Shown piece after piece: positions 51,751-60,981 of a stretch of DNA of 64,000 bases; the first letter of the stretch is position 1; every line of letters begins with the position of its first letter. Source of the DNA: Flavobacterium antarcticum DSM 19726 (GTDB lineage: Bacteria > Bacteroidota > Bacteroidia > Flavobacteriales > Flavobacteriaceae); contig NZ_ATTM01000008.1 of assembly GCF_000419685.1 (NCBI RefSeq), forward strand, positions 91,068-155,067. Direction: 5' to 3'. A program made the translations under genes and the position numbers. A model generated the notes under the pieces. The model saw only the letters and a program-made list of their open reading frames with translations. It was not told the origin of the DNA and searched no databases.

Positions 51751-52515
51751 TTAAGCGTTTAAAAACTGCATTGTAAGGTCGTAAAAATCTTTTGGATTTT
51801 CGGCATGGAGCCAATGGCCTGCATTTGCAATACTTTCTATTGCTGCTTTTGGGAAATGCTTTTTAATTTCAGCCGCATCCGTTTCTAAGATATAACGTGA
51901 ATTTGCTCCTTTTAAAAATAAGGTTGGTTTATTAAAAACAGCATCTGCATTTAAAGCATCACCAATTACGTCTTTGTTTGCAATAAATGCGTCCAAATTA
52001 AATCGGAATGCGAGTTGGCCCGGCTCTTTCCAATACAAACTTTTCATTAGAAATTGGCGTGTTCCAAAATCAGGAATATAAGGCGTTAGAATTTCTTCGA
52101 CGTCACTCCTGCTTGGTTTTTTCGAAAAATCTACCGCTGACAATCCGGCTAGAATTTCATCGTGATGGGGTTTGTAATATTTCACACCTATATCTGCCAC
52201 AATTAGTTTTTCAACCAAATCCGGAAATTGTGTTGCGGTAAACATCGCCACTTTTCCACCCATCGAATGACCTAATAAATAAATGGAGGTTAAGTTTTTT
52301 TCGCGGCAATATTCCACTACGTCGTTTACCATCAAATCATAATTGAATGCGGCAGATTGAATACTTCTTCCGTGGTTTCTCAAATCCAGCATGTGCACTT
52401 CAAAGCCACTTTCTGCAAATTGAGTTCCTAGTGTTTTCCAATTGTCCGACATACCTAGAAAACCATGCATAATTACGAACGGCTTTCCTGAACCTTCTAT
52501 TTTTGAATACAACAT
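51751..52515 (-). CDS. Alpha/beta-fold hydrolase (YbfF-like)
   Basis: 254 residues. Oxyanion strand V-I-M-H-G-F-L-G at 14-21; nucleophile S84 in LLGHSMGGKVA; catalytic histidine in N-A-G-H-W-L-H near the C-terminus (about 236-242). The layout resembles the YbfF esterases. Substrate unknown. Fifty-eight bases downstream of pdxJ on the same strand, a common pairing in flavobacteria. Confidence 0.87.
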   Translation of the reverse strand: MLYSKIEGSGKPFVIMHGFLGMSDNWKTLGTQFAESGFEVHMLDLRNHGRSIQSAAFNYDLMVNDVVEYCREKNLTSIYLLGHSMGGKVAMFTATQFPDLVEKLIVADIGVKYYKPHHDEILAGLSAVDFSKKPSRSDVEEILTPYIPDFGTRQFLMKSLYWKEPGQLAFRFNLDAFIANKDVIGDALNADAVFNKPTLFLKGANSRYILETDAAEIKKHFPKAAIESIANAGHWLHAENPKDFYDLTMQFLNA

Positions 52516-52573
52516 ACTGATTTATGATTTACGAATTGTGATTTAGGAATTGAGAGATCTCAATAGTACTCGG

Positions 52574-53287
52574 TTACTTTAATTTCGCTAAATACATATT
52601 CACTACGTTATCTAAACCAAGATAAAGTGCTTCTGAAATCAAAGCATGACCTATGGAAACTTCTAATAAATTAGGAATGTTTTCTTTGAAAAATTGAATG
52701 TTATCCAAACTCAAATCATGTCCCGCATTAATTCCTAAATTCAATGCATTTGCCAATTTGGCCGCTTCAACATAAGGAAGAATTCCATTTTTATTTCCCA
52801 GGCTGTAATCGTGCGCGAACGCTTCGGTATACAATTCAATTCGGTCTGCATCAATTAATTTCGCACCTTCAATCATTTTCAAAACGGGATCAACGAATAC
52901 GGAAACGCGAATGTCGTTGCGTTGAAATTCTTGAATAATTTCCTTTAAATAATCGGCGTGTTTCACCGTATCCCAACCTGCATTTGACGTGATCGCATCC
53001 ACAGCGTCAGGAACTAGAGTAACTTGCGTTGGTTTTACTTCCAACACCAAATCCATAAAACTACGTTCTGGATTTCCCTCAATATTAAATTCTGTAGTTA
53101 CTATTTTTTTTAGATCTCGTGCATCTTGGTACCGAATGTGGCGTTCGTCTGGTCGGGGATGAATCGTGATTCCTTGTCCGCCAAACCGCTCAATATCTTT
53201 TGCAACTTGAAGTAAATCGGGTACATTTCCGCCTCGGGCATTTCGCAAAGTGGCAATTTTATTGATGTTTACACTTAATTTTGTCAT
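52574..53287 (-). CDS. pdxJ: Pyridoxine 5'-phosphate synthase
   Basis: 237 residues from the ATG at 53287. TIM barrel with KLSVNINKIATLRNARGG (3-20), containing the glycine-rich substrate loop, then G-G-Q-G-I-T-I-H-P-R-P-D-E-R-H-I, with the conserved histidine and arginines, and L-G-I-N-A-G-H-D-L near 190. It condenses 3-amino-1-hydroxyacetone phosphate with deoxyxylulose 5-phosphate to pyridoxine phosphate. Divergent from the CBS gene. Confidence 0.95.
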   Translation of the reverse strand: MTKLSVNINKIATLRNARGGNVPDLLQVAKDIERFGGQGITIHPRPDERHIRYQDARDLKKIVTTEFNIEGNPERSFMDLVLEVKPTQVTLVPDAVDAITSNAGWDTVKHADYLKEIIQEFQRNDIRVSVFVDPVLKMIEGAKLIDADRIELYTEAFAHDYSLGNKNGILPYVEAAKLANALNLGINAGHDLSLDNIQFFKENIPNLLEVSIGHALISEALYLGLDNVVNMYLAKLK

Positions 53288-53401
53288 TGGAATACTTTTT
53301 GAAGGATTAAACCTGTTTTTCAATTACAAAAATACAAAGTTAAACGAGGCTTATTGTTCTAAAATTTGATTATTTTGCAGACGCCAAATCCCACAGCACT
53401 T

Positions 53402-54061
53402 ATGACTGAAATTAACGACTACATCAACAACGATTACAAGCCTTTAGCAATCGAAGATACGATTGCAAGTGTTCAGGATTTTTTTGCTGATGCCAATTTT
53501 ACTCATTTCCCAGTAGTTGACGAGCGAATTTATCTAGGAAGCATTCAAGCGGAAGACGTAGAAGCGTATGAGGTTGAGAAAAAAATAAGTGATTACCGCT
53601 TCAACCTCGAAGGATTTTTTGTCCGGACGGACATGGTTTGGCTCGACGTTTTAGAGGTTTTTGCACAAAATCAAACCAATATACTTCCTGTTTTAAACCC
53701 AGAGAATATATATGTGGGCTATTATGAAATCCAAGACATCATCAGTTTCTTTAACGACACGCCTTTTTTAAAAGAGCATGGTGATATTATAGTGGTTGAA
53801 AAAGGGGTTTTAGATTATTCCATGTCAGAAGTAGTGCAAATTGTTGAAGGCAATGGTGCAAAACTTTTGGGGAGTTTTATCTCCACTTCCACTTCTCAGG
53901 ATGTGCAAATTACTTTGAAAATAACTTCGGGCAGTGTCAATGAAATCAATCAAACCTTCCGTCGTTACGGCTATTCCATTATTTCTGAAAGTCAAGAAGA
54001 CAGTTATTTATCCAATTTGAAAGAACGCTCTGATTATTTAGACAAATATTTGAATATTTAA
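53402..54061 (+). CDS. CBS domain protein
   Basis: 219 residues from the ATG at 53402; earlier in-frame codons add an unlikely 12-residue stretch. Two CBS motifs (roughly 15-65 and 70-125), recognisable by T-H-F-P-V-V-D-E-R-I-Y-L-G and N-I-L-P-V-L-N-P-E. The C-terminal 90 residues contain an ACT-like beta-alpha-beta (G-D-I-I-V-V-E-K and I-T-L-K-I-T). Such proteins bind adenosyl ligands or small effectors. First of the plus-strand run with nadK. Confidence 0.82.
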   Translation: MTEINDYINNDYKPLAIEDTIASVQDFFADANFTHFPVVDERIYLGSIQAEDVEAYEVEKKISDYRFNLEGFFVRTDMVWLDVLEVFAQNQTNILPVLNPENIYVGYYEIQDIISFFNDTPFLKEHGDIIVVEKGVLDYSMSEVVQIVEGNGAKLLGSFISTSTSQDVQITLKITSGSVNEINQTFRRYGYSIISESQEDSYLSNLKERSDYLDKYLNI

Positions 54062-54110
54062 TCGCTGTTTACGCACTCAATTTCGTTCTTCTTTACAAAA
54101 CACACCTACT

Positions 54111-54995
54111 ATGAAAGTTGCTATTTACGGACAATATTATCAAAACAGCACTGAACCAATCATCCGCGACATCTTTGTGTTTTTTAATGCACAAAACATT
54201 GATCTTGTCATTGAAGCTAGTTTTTTGAAGATTTTGTACGAAAAAAAATTGGTCACCAAAGACTACAAAACATTTAGTTCTCACAAGGAATTGGACAAAA
54301 CCTTTGACTTATTTTTAAGCATTGGAGGCGACGGAACCATTTTAAGATCAGCTACTTTGGTGCGGAACTCAGGCATTCCGATATTGGGAATAAATGCCGG
54401 TCGACTTGGATTTTTAGCTTCGGTTCAGAAAGAAGACATTGCCACTTTTTTACAAATGGTAGTTGATAAGAACTATAAAATTTCAAAGCGAACTTTACTA
54501 AAAGCAAGTGTTTTTCCAAAAAACAAAGATTTGATGGAAATTAATTTTGCCATGAACGAAATTTCGGTAAGTCGAAAAGACACCACTTCCATGATTACTA
54601 TTGAAACTCATCTTGATGGCGAATTGTTGACTTCCTATTGGGCTGACGGATTAATTATTGCTACGCCAACAGGTTCTACCGGATACTCGTTGAGTTGTGG
54701 TGGACCAATTTTAACTCCGGAAGTAAAAAGTTTAGTCATCACACCGATTGCACCACACAATTTAAACGCACGACCGCTTGTAATTCCAGACCATACTGAA
54801 ATCACACTTCGAGTGTCAGGCCGTGAGGAACACTATTTAGTTTCTATGGACTCGCGGATTACTTCTGTTGAAAATGATTCCGTAATCACCATCAAGAAAA
54901 CGTCATTTCAAATCAATATGGTGGAAATTCCAAACGAGACTTTCTTTAAAACTTTGCGTACAAAATTACTTTGGGGCGAGGACAAGCGAAATTAA
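54111..54995 (+). CDS. nadK: NAD kinase
   Basis: 294 residues. GGDGT at 72-76 (active-site motif of the family), N-A-G-R-L-G-F-L-A following near 95-103, then N-E-I-S, T-P-T-G-S-T-G-Y-S-L-S and P-L-V-I-P. It phosphorylates NAD to NADP. It lies 49 bases after the CBS gene and about 160 bases upstream of the DUF6089 gene. Confidence 0.95.
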   Translation: MKVAIYGQYYQNSTEPIIRDIFVFFNAQNIDLVIEASFLKILYEKKLVTKDYKTFSSHKELDKTFDLFLSIGGDGTILRSATLVRNSGIPILGINAGRLGFLASVQKEDIATFLQMVVDKNYKISKRTLLKASVFPKNKDLMEINFAMNEISVSRKDTTSMITIETHLDGELLTSYWADGLIIATPTGSTGYSLSCGGPILTPEVKSLVITPIAPHNLNARPLVIPDHTEITLRVSGREEHYLVSMDSRITSVENDSVITIKKTSFQINMVEIPNETFFKTLRTKLLWGEDKRN

Positions 54996-55128
54996 TTGAG
55001 GAAAATGAGCGCTTCTAATACTTAATCACTTTTCTTTCCGTTTGATTATTATTTCAACACAACTATGAACCGTTTGAATATAATTGTCATTAATACTAAA
55101 ATCTTACCCATTTAGTACGCAGAATTAT

Positions 55129-55136
55129 TATATTTG
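55129..55136 (+). promoter_or_regulatory. Candidate -7 element TATATTTG
   Basis: Exact TAnnTTTG, 18 bases before the ATG at 55155. It would start the DUF6089-uppS-bamA-skp transcription unit with a short leader. The -33 region shows TTTAG but no TTG. Confidence 0.5.
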
Positions 55137-55154
55137 CACGCTATTTTCAATTTT

Positions 55155-55835
55155 ATGAATAGACTGATTTTATCATTTTTATTATTAATTGCGGTTTCTG
55201 CACCGGCACAAATCCATGAAATTGGCGTTTTTGCTGGAGGAAGTAATTTTGTTGGAGATGTAGGTGAAACCACTTATATCAAGCCTAACGAGTTTGCTTT
55301 TGGATTATTATATAAATGGAACCGCAGTCCACGTCATTCCTGGAGGGCTTCTGTAAGTATGGCAAAAATTACCGCAGATGACAGCGAGTCTGATATGTCC
55401 TCGCGAAAGCAAAGGGATTATGACTTTGAAAATACGGTAAAAGAAGTATCTTTAGGACTTGAATTCAATTTTTTTGAGTTTGATTTGCATCAATTGGAGC
55501 GGCAATTTACGCCTTATGTGTTTTTAGGCTTGACCTATACCCATTATAAAGGTCTATTTTACGAAGCACCAAATGTTACGAAATCGGATTCCGATCATGG
55601 AACACTTTCAATTCCTTTTGCTTTAGGAGTGAAAACAAATCTAACGAAACGTTTAATTGTTGGCTTTGAAGTTGCACCTCGATATACCTTTGCAGATGAT
55701 ATTGACGGTAGTTCTCCGACGAATAAAAATTTAGAGAATACCCGTTTTGGAAATATAAATAGTAATGATTGGTACGTTTTTTCAGGATTTACGCTGACGT
55801 ACACCTTTGGAAGAAAACCTTGTTTTTGTGATTGA
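55155..55835 (+). CDS. DUF6089 outer-membrane beta-barrel-like protein
   Basis: 226 residues from the ATG at 55155. Signal peptide NRLILSFLLLIAVSAPAQ; then strands rich in glycine and aromatic residues (E-I-G-V-F-A-G-G-S-N-F-V-G-D-V-G), a highly charged loop and a final aromatic strand (F-S-G-F-T-L-T-Y-T-F-G). It fits a small outer-membrane barrel of the PorG/DUF6089 type. Four bases upstream of uppS, in the same operon. Confidence 0.85.
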   Translation: MNRLILSFLLLIAVSAPAQIHEIGVFAGGSNFVGDVGETTYIKPNEFAFGLLYKWNRSPRHSWRASVSMAKITADDSESDMSSRKQRDYDFENTVKEVSLGLEFNFFEFDLHQLERQFTPYVFLGLTYTHYKGLFYEAPNVTKSDSDHGTLSIPFALGVKTNLTKRLIVGFEVAPRYTFADDIDGSSPTNKNLENTRFGNINSNDWYVFSGFTLTYTFGRKPCFCD

Positions 55836-55839
55836 TTTG

Positions 55840-56580
55840 ATGGATTTAAAAAGCGAAATTAACGAAGAGAATTTACCCCAACACATTGCCATCATTATGG
55901 ATGGAAATGGCCGTTGGGCAAAAAAGCAGGGAATGTTACGGGCTTTCGGCCATGAAAATGGTGCGAAATCAGTAAAAGTAACGGTTGAAACTTGTGCCCG
56001 AATAGGTGTTAAGAACTTGACGCTTTATGCTTTTTCTACTGAAAATTGGAACCGCCCAAAACTTGAAATTGACACTTTAATGAAGCTTTTGGTTTCGTCA
56101 CTTAAACGCGAACTTAAAAGCCTCATAGAAAACAACATTAAACTTACTACTATTGGCAATACGGACAAATTGCCCAAGTCCATTCAAAAAGAACTTCTAG
56201 AAGTAATTACAAAGACGAAAGACAACACCCGAATGACGCTCACAGTGGCCTTGAGTTACGGGTCAAGGGAAGAGCTGATTTCTGCCGTTAAAAAAATTAC
56301 AAGTAAAGTTAAAAATAATATAATTTCAATAGACGCTATTGATGAAGCAATTATAAATGAGCATCTTTACACGCAAAATTTACCTGACGTAGATTTATTA
56401 ATACGAACAAGTGGCGAACATCGAATCAGTAACTTTCTGTTGTGGCAAATTGCCTATGCAGAATTGTATTTTACAGACGTTCTTTGGCCCGACTTTACAG
56501 AAGATCATTTATATGAAGCAATTATCAGCTATCAGAAGCGGGAACGAAGATTCGGAAAAACAAGTGAACAAATTAAATAA
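55840..56580 (+). CDS. uppS: Isoprenyl (undecaprenyl) diphosphate synthase
   Basis: 246 residues. H-I-A-I-I-M-D-G-N-G-R-W-A at about 15-27 with the catalytic D21, Y-A-F-S-T-E-N-W near 67-74 and D-L-L-I-R-T-S-G-E-H-R-I-S-N-F-L-L-W-Q near the end. It makes the C55 carrier for peptidoglycan and the polysaccharides built by the glycosyltransferases at the left end. The 3' end overlaps the chosen bamA start (GTG at 56564). Confidence 0.95.
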   Translation: MDLKSEINEENLPQHIAIIMDGNGRWAKKQGMLRAFGHENGAKSVKVTVETCARIGVKNLTLYAFSTENWNRPKLEIDTLMKLLVSSLKRELKSLIENNIKLTTIGNTDKLPKSIQKELLEVITKTKDNTRMTLTVALSYGSREELISAVKKITSKVKNNIISIDAIDEAIINEHLYTQNLPDVDLLIRTSGEHRISNFLLWQIAYAELYFTDVLWPDFTEDHLYEAIISYQKRERRFGKTSEQIK

Positions 56581-59281
56581 TTTTTTAGTGTTATATAAAA
56601 GCATACCCCTATTCGTCTCGGTACTTTTTTTCGGAAGTATTTTTCAGGCAAAAGCACAAGACAGAATTCCGTTTGACCAAGGTAAAACGTATATTTTAGC
56701 TGATATCGATGTTACTGGAAAAGTGACTTTTAATAAACAAAACGTCATCCTTTATTCCGGATTGGAAAAAGGGCAAAGCATTACTGTTCCTGGAGAGCAA
56801 ATTAGTAATGCAATTAAAAAATTAGGCGAAATCGAACTGTTCAGCGAAATTGATTTCTACATCAATAGAATTGAAGGAGATAGCATTTATTTAGAACTTA
56901 ATCTAATTGAGTTGCCTAAACTTAACGAAGTTAAAATAACAGGTGTTAAGAAAAGCAAAAAAGAGGGATTGATTAAAGACAATGGATTGACTGTGGGAAA
57001 AATTGTCAACGAAAATTTAATCACAACTACAAAGAATTACATCCAAAATAAATATAGAAAAGACGGTTTTTACAACACGAAAGTCAATATTGTTACCACT
57101 TCAGATACTACTTCTGGAAATGAGGTGAAAATGTTGATCAACATTGACAAAGGTGAAAAGGTGAAAATTGCCTCAATTGATTTTGAAGGAAATGAGAAAT
57201 TTTCAGACAAGAAATTGCGTAAAGCGATGTCTAATACGAAACAAAAGAACTTTTTCCGCGTCTTAAAAAGATCAAAATACATCAAGGATAAATACGAAGA
57301 AGATTTAAAAGCTGTACTTGACAAATATAAAGAAAAAGGATACCGTGATGCCCGAATTATCTCTGATACGGTTGTATACGACAAAGCTAAAAACGATCTT
57401 GCTATTAAAATTAATTTAGTAGAAGGTAGAAAATATTACTTTGGCGACATTAAATTTTTAGGAAACTCTGTATATGCAGATCAAGGATTGCGTAATTTAA
57501 TTGGCATTAAAAAAGGTGATGTTTACAATGGTGTTTTATTAGAAAAAAGAATTGCTGATAAAAGCAAACCAGACGGAGAAGACATTACGAATTTATACCA
57601 AAACAGTGGTTATTTATTTTCACAAATCAATGCAGTAGAAGTTCGAACAGCGAATGACACGATTGATTTTGAAATCCGAATTTTAGAAGGTCCATTAGCG
57701 TATTTTAATAAAATTACGGTGGTTGGAAACGACAAAACAAATGATAAAGTAATCTACCGTGAATTAAGAACGAAACCAGGAGAAAAATACAGCCGTGAAG
57801 ATGTAATCCGTACGGTTAGAGAAATTGGAGGATTGGGCTTTTTCGATCCAGAAGCAATTGACCCTAAATTTAAAAACGTAGATCCTTCTGCAGGAACGGT
57901 TGACATCGAATGGAATTTAGTTGAAAAAGGCTCGAGCCAAATTGAACTTCAAGGAGGTTATGGTGGCGGTGGATTCATCGGAACTTTAGGATTGTCGTTT
58001 AACAACTTCTCCGCTAGAAACATTTTCAACAAAGAAGCTTACCAACCTGTTCCAATGGGTGACGGTCAGAAAGTATCATTGCGTTTGCAAGGAAGTAGTT
58101 ATTTCCAAACCTATAGTTTAAGTTTTGCTGAGCCTTGGTTTGGTGGAAAGAAACCTGTGAGTTTTAACACTTCGCTTTCTTACAGTAAGCAGTTCTCCAA
58201 TAACTTTTCAACTAATAATGTAGATAGAAGTAGAAGTTTCAACATCATCTCCTTATCGGTCGGTTTGTCAAAAAGATTGACTGTGCCTGATAACGATTCG
58301 TATTTATCACAATCGTTGAGTTTTCAATTCTATGATTTGAACAACTACAACACTGGATTATTTACCTTTGGAGATGGATCTTCTCGCAACTTTGCTTATA
58401 CAATAGGATTTACGCATACGAACAAAGGAATCAACCCTGTTTTCCCTACGCAAGGTTCGGAATTCAGTATTTCTGCGAAAGTAACACCACCTTATTCCCT
58501 ATTTAATGGAGTTGATTATGGTGATTTGGAAAACCAACAAGAATATAAAAAGCGTTACGGAGCAAAAGACACTTATCCAGTAACTAACGAGCAATATACT
58601 CCACAAGTAGGTGATTATATTCAAATCAATTACAACGACAACGGTCAAGCGACTTATACGAAAGTAGACAACTATCAAGAGGCTTCTGCTGATGCAGGAA
58701 AAGTAGATCAGAAGAAATTCAACTGGTTGGAATACTATAAAATTAAGTTGAAAGCAGATTGGTATACTAAAGTTTATGGTAAATTAGTATTGCGAACTTT
58801 AGGAGAATTTGGTTACCTTGGTAATTACAATAGTGAAAGAGGCGATGTTCCTTTTGAGCGTTTCTTCTTAGGAGGAGATGGATTAGCGAATTTTGCATTA
58901 GACGGAAGAGAAGTAATTCAGTTGAGGGGATATCCTAATAATACGTTGACTCCGTATTCTACGAACATGGAAACGAAGGAACGTACACAAGATGGAGCAA
59001 CAATTTACAACAAGTTCTCGTTAGAACTTCGTTACCCAATCACGTTAAAACCGCAAGCTTCTATTTATGTTTTGGCTTTCGCCGAAGCTGGAGCAGCATA
59101 TAACGGTTTTAAAACCTATAATCCTTTTGAATTGCAGCGATCAGCAGGATTTGGATTACGTGTATTCATGCCAGCGTTTGGATTGTTAGGAATTGACTTC
59201 GGACATGGATTTGATCCACAGCCAGGTCAAACACAAAAGAACGGTTGGGAAACGCACTTTATCATTGGACAACAATTCTAG
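56564..59281 (+). CDS. bamA: Outer-membrane protein assembly factor BamA
   Basis: 905 residues from a GTG at 56564. This start gives the signal peptide N-K-L-N-N-F ... F-F-G-S-I-F-Q-A-K-A-Q at once, whereas the ATGs at 56411 and 56513 would prepend residues that overlap uppS and lack a signal sequence. Five POTRA domains cover about 40-430, and the barrel runs from about 480 to the end, with G-G-Y-G-G-G-G-F-I-G-T-L-G-L-S. The C-terminal strand ends in H-F-I-I-G-Q-Q-F (aromatic last residue). It inserts outer-membrane proteins. Followed by two Skp-like chaperone genes. Confidence 0.93.
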   Translation: MNKLNNFLVLYKSIPLFVSVLFFGSIFQAKAQDRIPFDQGKTYILADIDVTGKVTFNKQNVILYSGLEKGQSITVPGEQISNAIKKLGEIELFSEIDFYINRIEGDSIYLELNLIELPKLNEVKITGVKKSKKEGLIKDNGLTVGKIVNENLITTTKNYIQNKYRKDGFYNTKVNIVTTSDTTSGNEVKMLINIDKGEKVKIASIDFEGNEKFSDKKLRKAMSNTKQKNFFRVLKRSKYIKDKYEEDLKAVLDKYKEKGYRDARIISDTVVYDKAKNDLAIKINLVEGRKYYFGDIKFLGNSVYADQGLRNLIGIKKGDVYNGVLLEKRIADKSKPDGEDITNLYQNSGYLFSQINAVEVRTANDTIDFEIRILEGPLAYFNKITVVGNDKTNDKVIYRELRTKPGEKYSREDVIRTVREIGGLGFFDPEAIDPKFKNVDPSAGTVDIEWNLVEKGSSQIELQGGYGGGGFIGTLGLSFNNFSARNIFNKEAYQPVPMGDGQKVSLRLQGSSYFQTYSLSFAEPWFGGKKPVSFNTSLSYSKQFSNNFSTNNVDRSRSFNIISLSVGLSKRLTVPDNDSYLSQSLSFQFYDLNNYNTGLFTFGDGSSRNFAYTIGFTHTNKGINPVFPTQGSEFSISAKVTPPYSLFNGVDYGDLENQQEYKKRYGAKDTYPVTNEQYTPQVGDYIQINYNDNGQATYTKVDNYQEASADAGKVDQKKFNWLEYYKIKLKADWYTKVYGKLVLRTLGEFGYLGNYNSERGDVPFERFFLGGDGLANFALDGREVIQLRGYPNNTLTPYSTNMETKERTQDGATIYNKFSLELRYPITLKPQASIYVLAFAEAGAAYNGFKTYNPFELQRSAGFGLRVFMPAFGLLGIDFGHGFDPQPGQTQKNGWETHFIIGQQF

Positions 59282-59322
59282 AAGTATCTTTGGCACGGTA
59301 TTTTCTAATAAATTAATAAATT

Positions 59323-60357
59323 ATGAAGAAGCACATTATTTTAGCGATTTTATTTGCATTCACATGTAGCCTTCAAGCCCAAGTGGTTCGTGGACTTCGG
59401 ATCGGATACATCGATATGGAATACATTTTGCAAAATGTTCCTGACTATACAGAAGCCAAAAATCAATTAGAGCAAAAGGCACAAAAGTGGAAGCAAGAAA
59501 TAAGCACTAAGAATAATGAGATTACCAAATTAAAGGAATCGTTAAAAACTGAACGGGTACTGTTGACCAAGGAATTAATTGAAGAACGTGAAGAAGAAAT
59601 TGCGTATCAAGAAAAGGAACTGATGACATACCAAGAAAAACGTTTTGGCCCAAACGGTGATTTAATTATACAGAAATCTGTTTTGGTGAAGCCTATTCAA
59701 GACCAAGTTTTTACGGCAGTTCAAGATATCGCAGAACAACGAAAATATGATTTTGTTTTTGACAAATCGTCTGATTTAACGATGATTTTTGCTGCAAAGC
59801 AATTTGACATCAGCGACATGATCGTCAGAAGATTAACACGTTCTTCTAAAAGAGGTCAAGTAAGCAAAAGCGAATTGAAGGAACAGCAGATCAAAGAATA
59901 CCAAGAAGACGTTCAGGATGCCAACTCTGATTTTGCAATTCGCAAAAAAATGTTGGACGAAAAAAAATCGGCTAGAGATAGTATCATTGAAGTTCGCAAG
60001 TTGGCACGCGAAAAAATCATGGAAGACAGGAAAGCTGCTGCTGATGCAAAAAGAGCGGATGCTGCTGCAAAAAGACAAGAAGCGATTGACAAACGCAATG
60101 GTGTGAAACCCGCTAATAAATCGGAACAGCCTGCAACACCTGCTACTGAAAACACTACTAAACCAGCAACGGAAGTAGCTCCGAAAGTAGAAACGGATAA
60201 AGAAATACAGCGGAAAGCGGCTATTGACGCTAAGAAAAAAGAAATGGATGATCGCCGAAAAGCATTGGCAGATAAAAAAGCCAAAACGCTGGAAGATCGT
60301 AAAAATGCAAATAAGCCGAAGGAGAAACCAACAACTCCAACGCCACCAGCCGAATAA
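59323..60357 (+). CDS. OmpH/Skp family chaperone with long charged C-terminal extension
   Basis: 344 residues, twice the usual Skp length. Signal peptide M-K-K-H-I-I-L-A-I-L-F-A-F-T-C-S-L-Q-A-Q (about 20); then R-I-G-Y-I-D-M-E-Y-I-L-Q-N-V-P with the Skp strand and a long coiled coil, and F-V-F-D-K-S-S-D-L-T-M near 145-155. From about 190 the sequence is a Lys/Ala/Glu repeat with a proline/threonine stretch (E-Q-P-A-T-P-A-T-E-N-T-T-K-P) and more coil, ending in K-E-K-P-T-T-P-T-P-P. The extension may reach into the periplasm or bind partners. Directly after bamA. Confidence 0.85.
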   Translation: MKKHIILAILFAFTCSLQAQVVRGLRIGYIDMEYILQNVPDYTEAKNQLEQKAQKWKQEISTKNNEITKLKESLKTERVLLTKELIEEREEEIAYQEKELMTYQEKRFGPNGDLIIQKSVLVKPIQDQVFTAVQDIAEQRKYDFVFDKSSDLTMIFAAKQFDISDMIVRRLTRSSKRGQVSKSELKEQQIKEYQEDVQDANSDFAIRKKMLDEKKSARDSIIEVRKLAREKIMEDRKAAADAKRADAAAKRQEAIDKRNGVKPANKSEQPATPATENTTKPATEVAPKVETDKEIQRKAAIDAKKKEMDDRRKALADKKAKTLEDRKNANKPKEKPTTPTPPAE

Positions 60358-60408
60358 GTAACAAACGAAAATAGAAACAAAAATTAATTAATTACTTTAA
60401 TATTTATA

Positions 60409-60909
60409 ATGATGAAACACTTAAAAACCTTACTACTTGCAGCAGTTTTATTTTTTGGAGCAAACCAAGTAAACGCTCAGTCAAAGATAGCTCACGTGAA
60501 TGTGGAGGAGATTATGACTAAAATGCCTGCGGTACTTGATGCTCAAAAGCAAATTGAAAAAATCAGTAAAACGTATGAAACTGATTTTACAACAATGAGA
60601 AATGAGTTACAGTCTCGTTTACAAAAGTATTCTACAGAAGCAGAAACAGTTTCAGAAGCGATCAACAAAGACCGTCAGAAAGAAGTAGAAGACATGGAAA
60701 AAAGAATTCAAGAGTACGGACAAAATGCTCAAAAAGAATTGCAACAAAAACAAATGGATTTAATGAAACCGATCCAATTGAAAATCAAAACTTCTATTGA
60801 AAAAGTAGGTCGTGCAAAAGGATTCCAATATGTAGCAGATGCTGCTAGTTTTATTTATGCAGATGGAACAGATCTTACTGCTGATGTAAAGAAAGATTTG
60901 GGATTTTAA
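60409..60909 (+). CDS. OmpH/Skp family periplasmic chaperone
   Basis: 166 residues, the usual length. Signal peptide with L-L-L-A-A-V-L-F-F-G-A-N-Q-V-N-A-Q (cleavage after about residue 23). Mature K-I-A-H-V-N-V-E-E-I-M-T-K-M-P and coiled-coil arms with Q-K-E-V-E-D-M-E-K-R-I. Skp keeps unfolded outer-membrane proteins soluble on their way to BamA. Second copy after the long paralogue. Followed by a strong terminator. Confidence 0.92.
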   Translation: MMKHLKTLLLAAVLFFGANQVNAQSKIAHVNVEEIMTKMPAVLDAQKQIEKISKTYETDFTTMRNELQSRLQKYSTEAETVSEAINKDRQKEVEDMEKRIQEYGQNAQKELQQKQMDLMKPIQLKIKTSIEKVGRAKGFQYVADAASFIYADGTDLTADVKKDLGF

Positions 60910-60933
60910 TCACTGAATGATCTTATATAATCA

Positions 60934-60970
60934 CTGCTCAAGTTTTCAAAAGCTTGAGCAGTTTTTTTTT
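60934..60970 (+). terminator. Rho-independent terminator
   Basis: Stem CTGCTCAAG (60934-60942) / CTTGAGCAG (60953-60961), extended by TTTT/AAAA, with nine T after it. Closes the bamA-skp-skp operon. Confidence 0.92.
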
Positions 60971-60977
60971 ATATTTG
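60970..60977 (+). promoter_or_regulatory. Candidate murI -7 element TATATTTG
   Basis: Exact TAnnTTTG overlapping the end of the terminator T-run; the murI ATG is at 60982. A start seven bases after the element would fall at or in the ATG, so the message could be leaderless, or the element is incidental. Confidence 0.35.
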
Positions 60978-60981
60978 CTTT

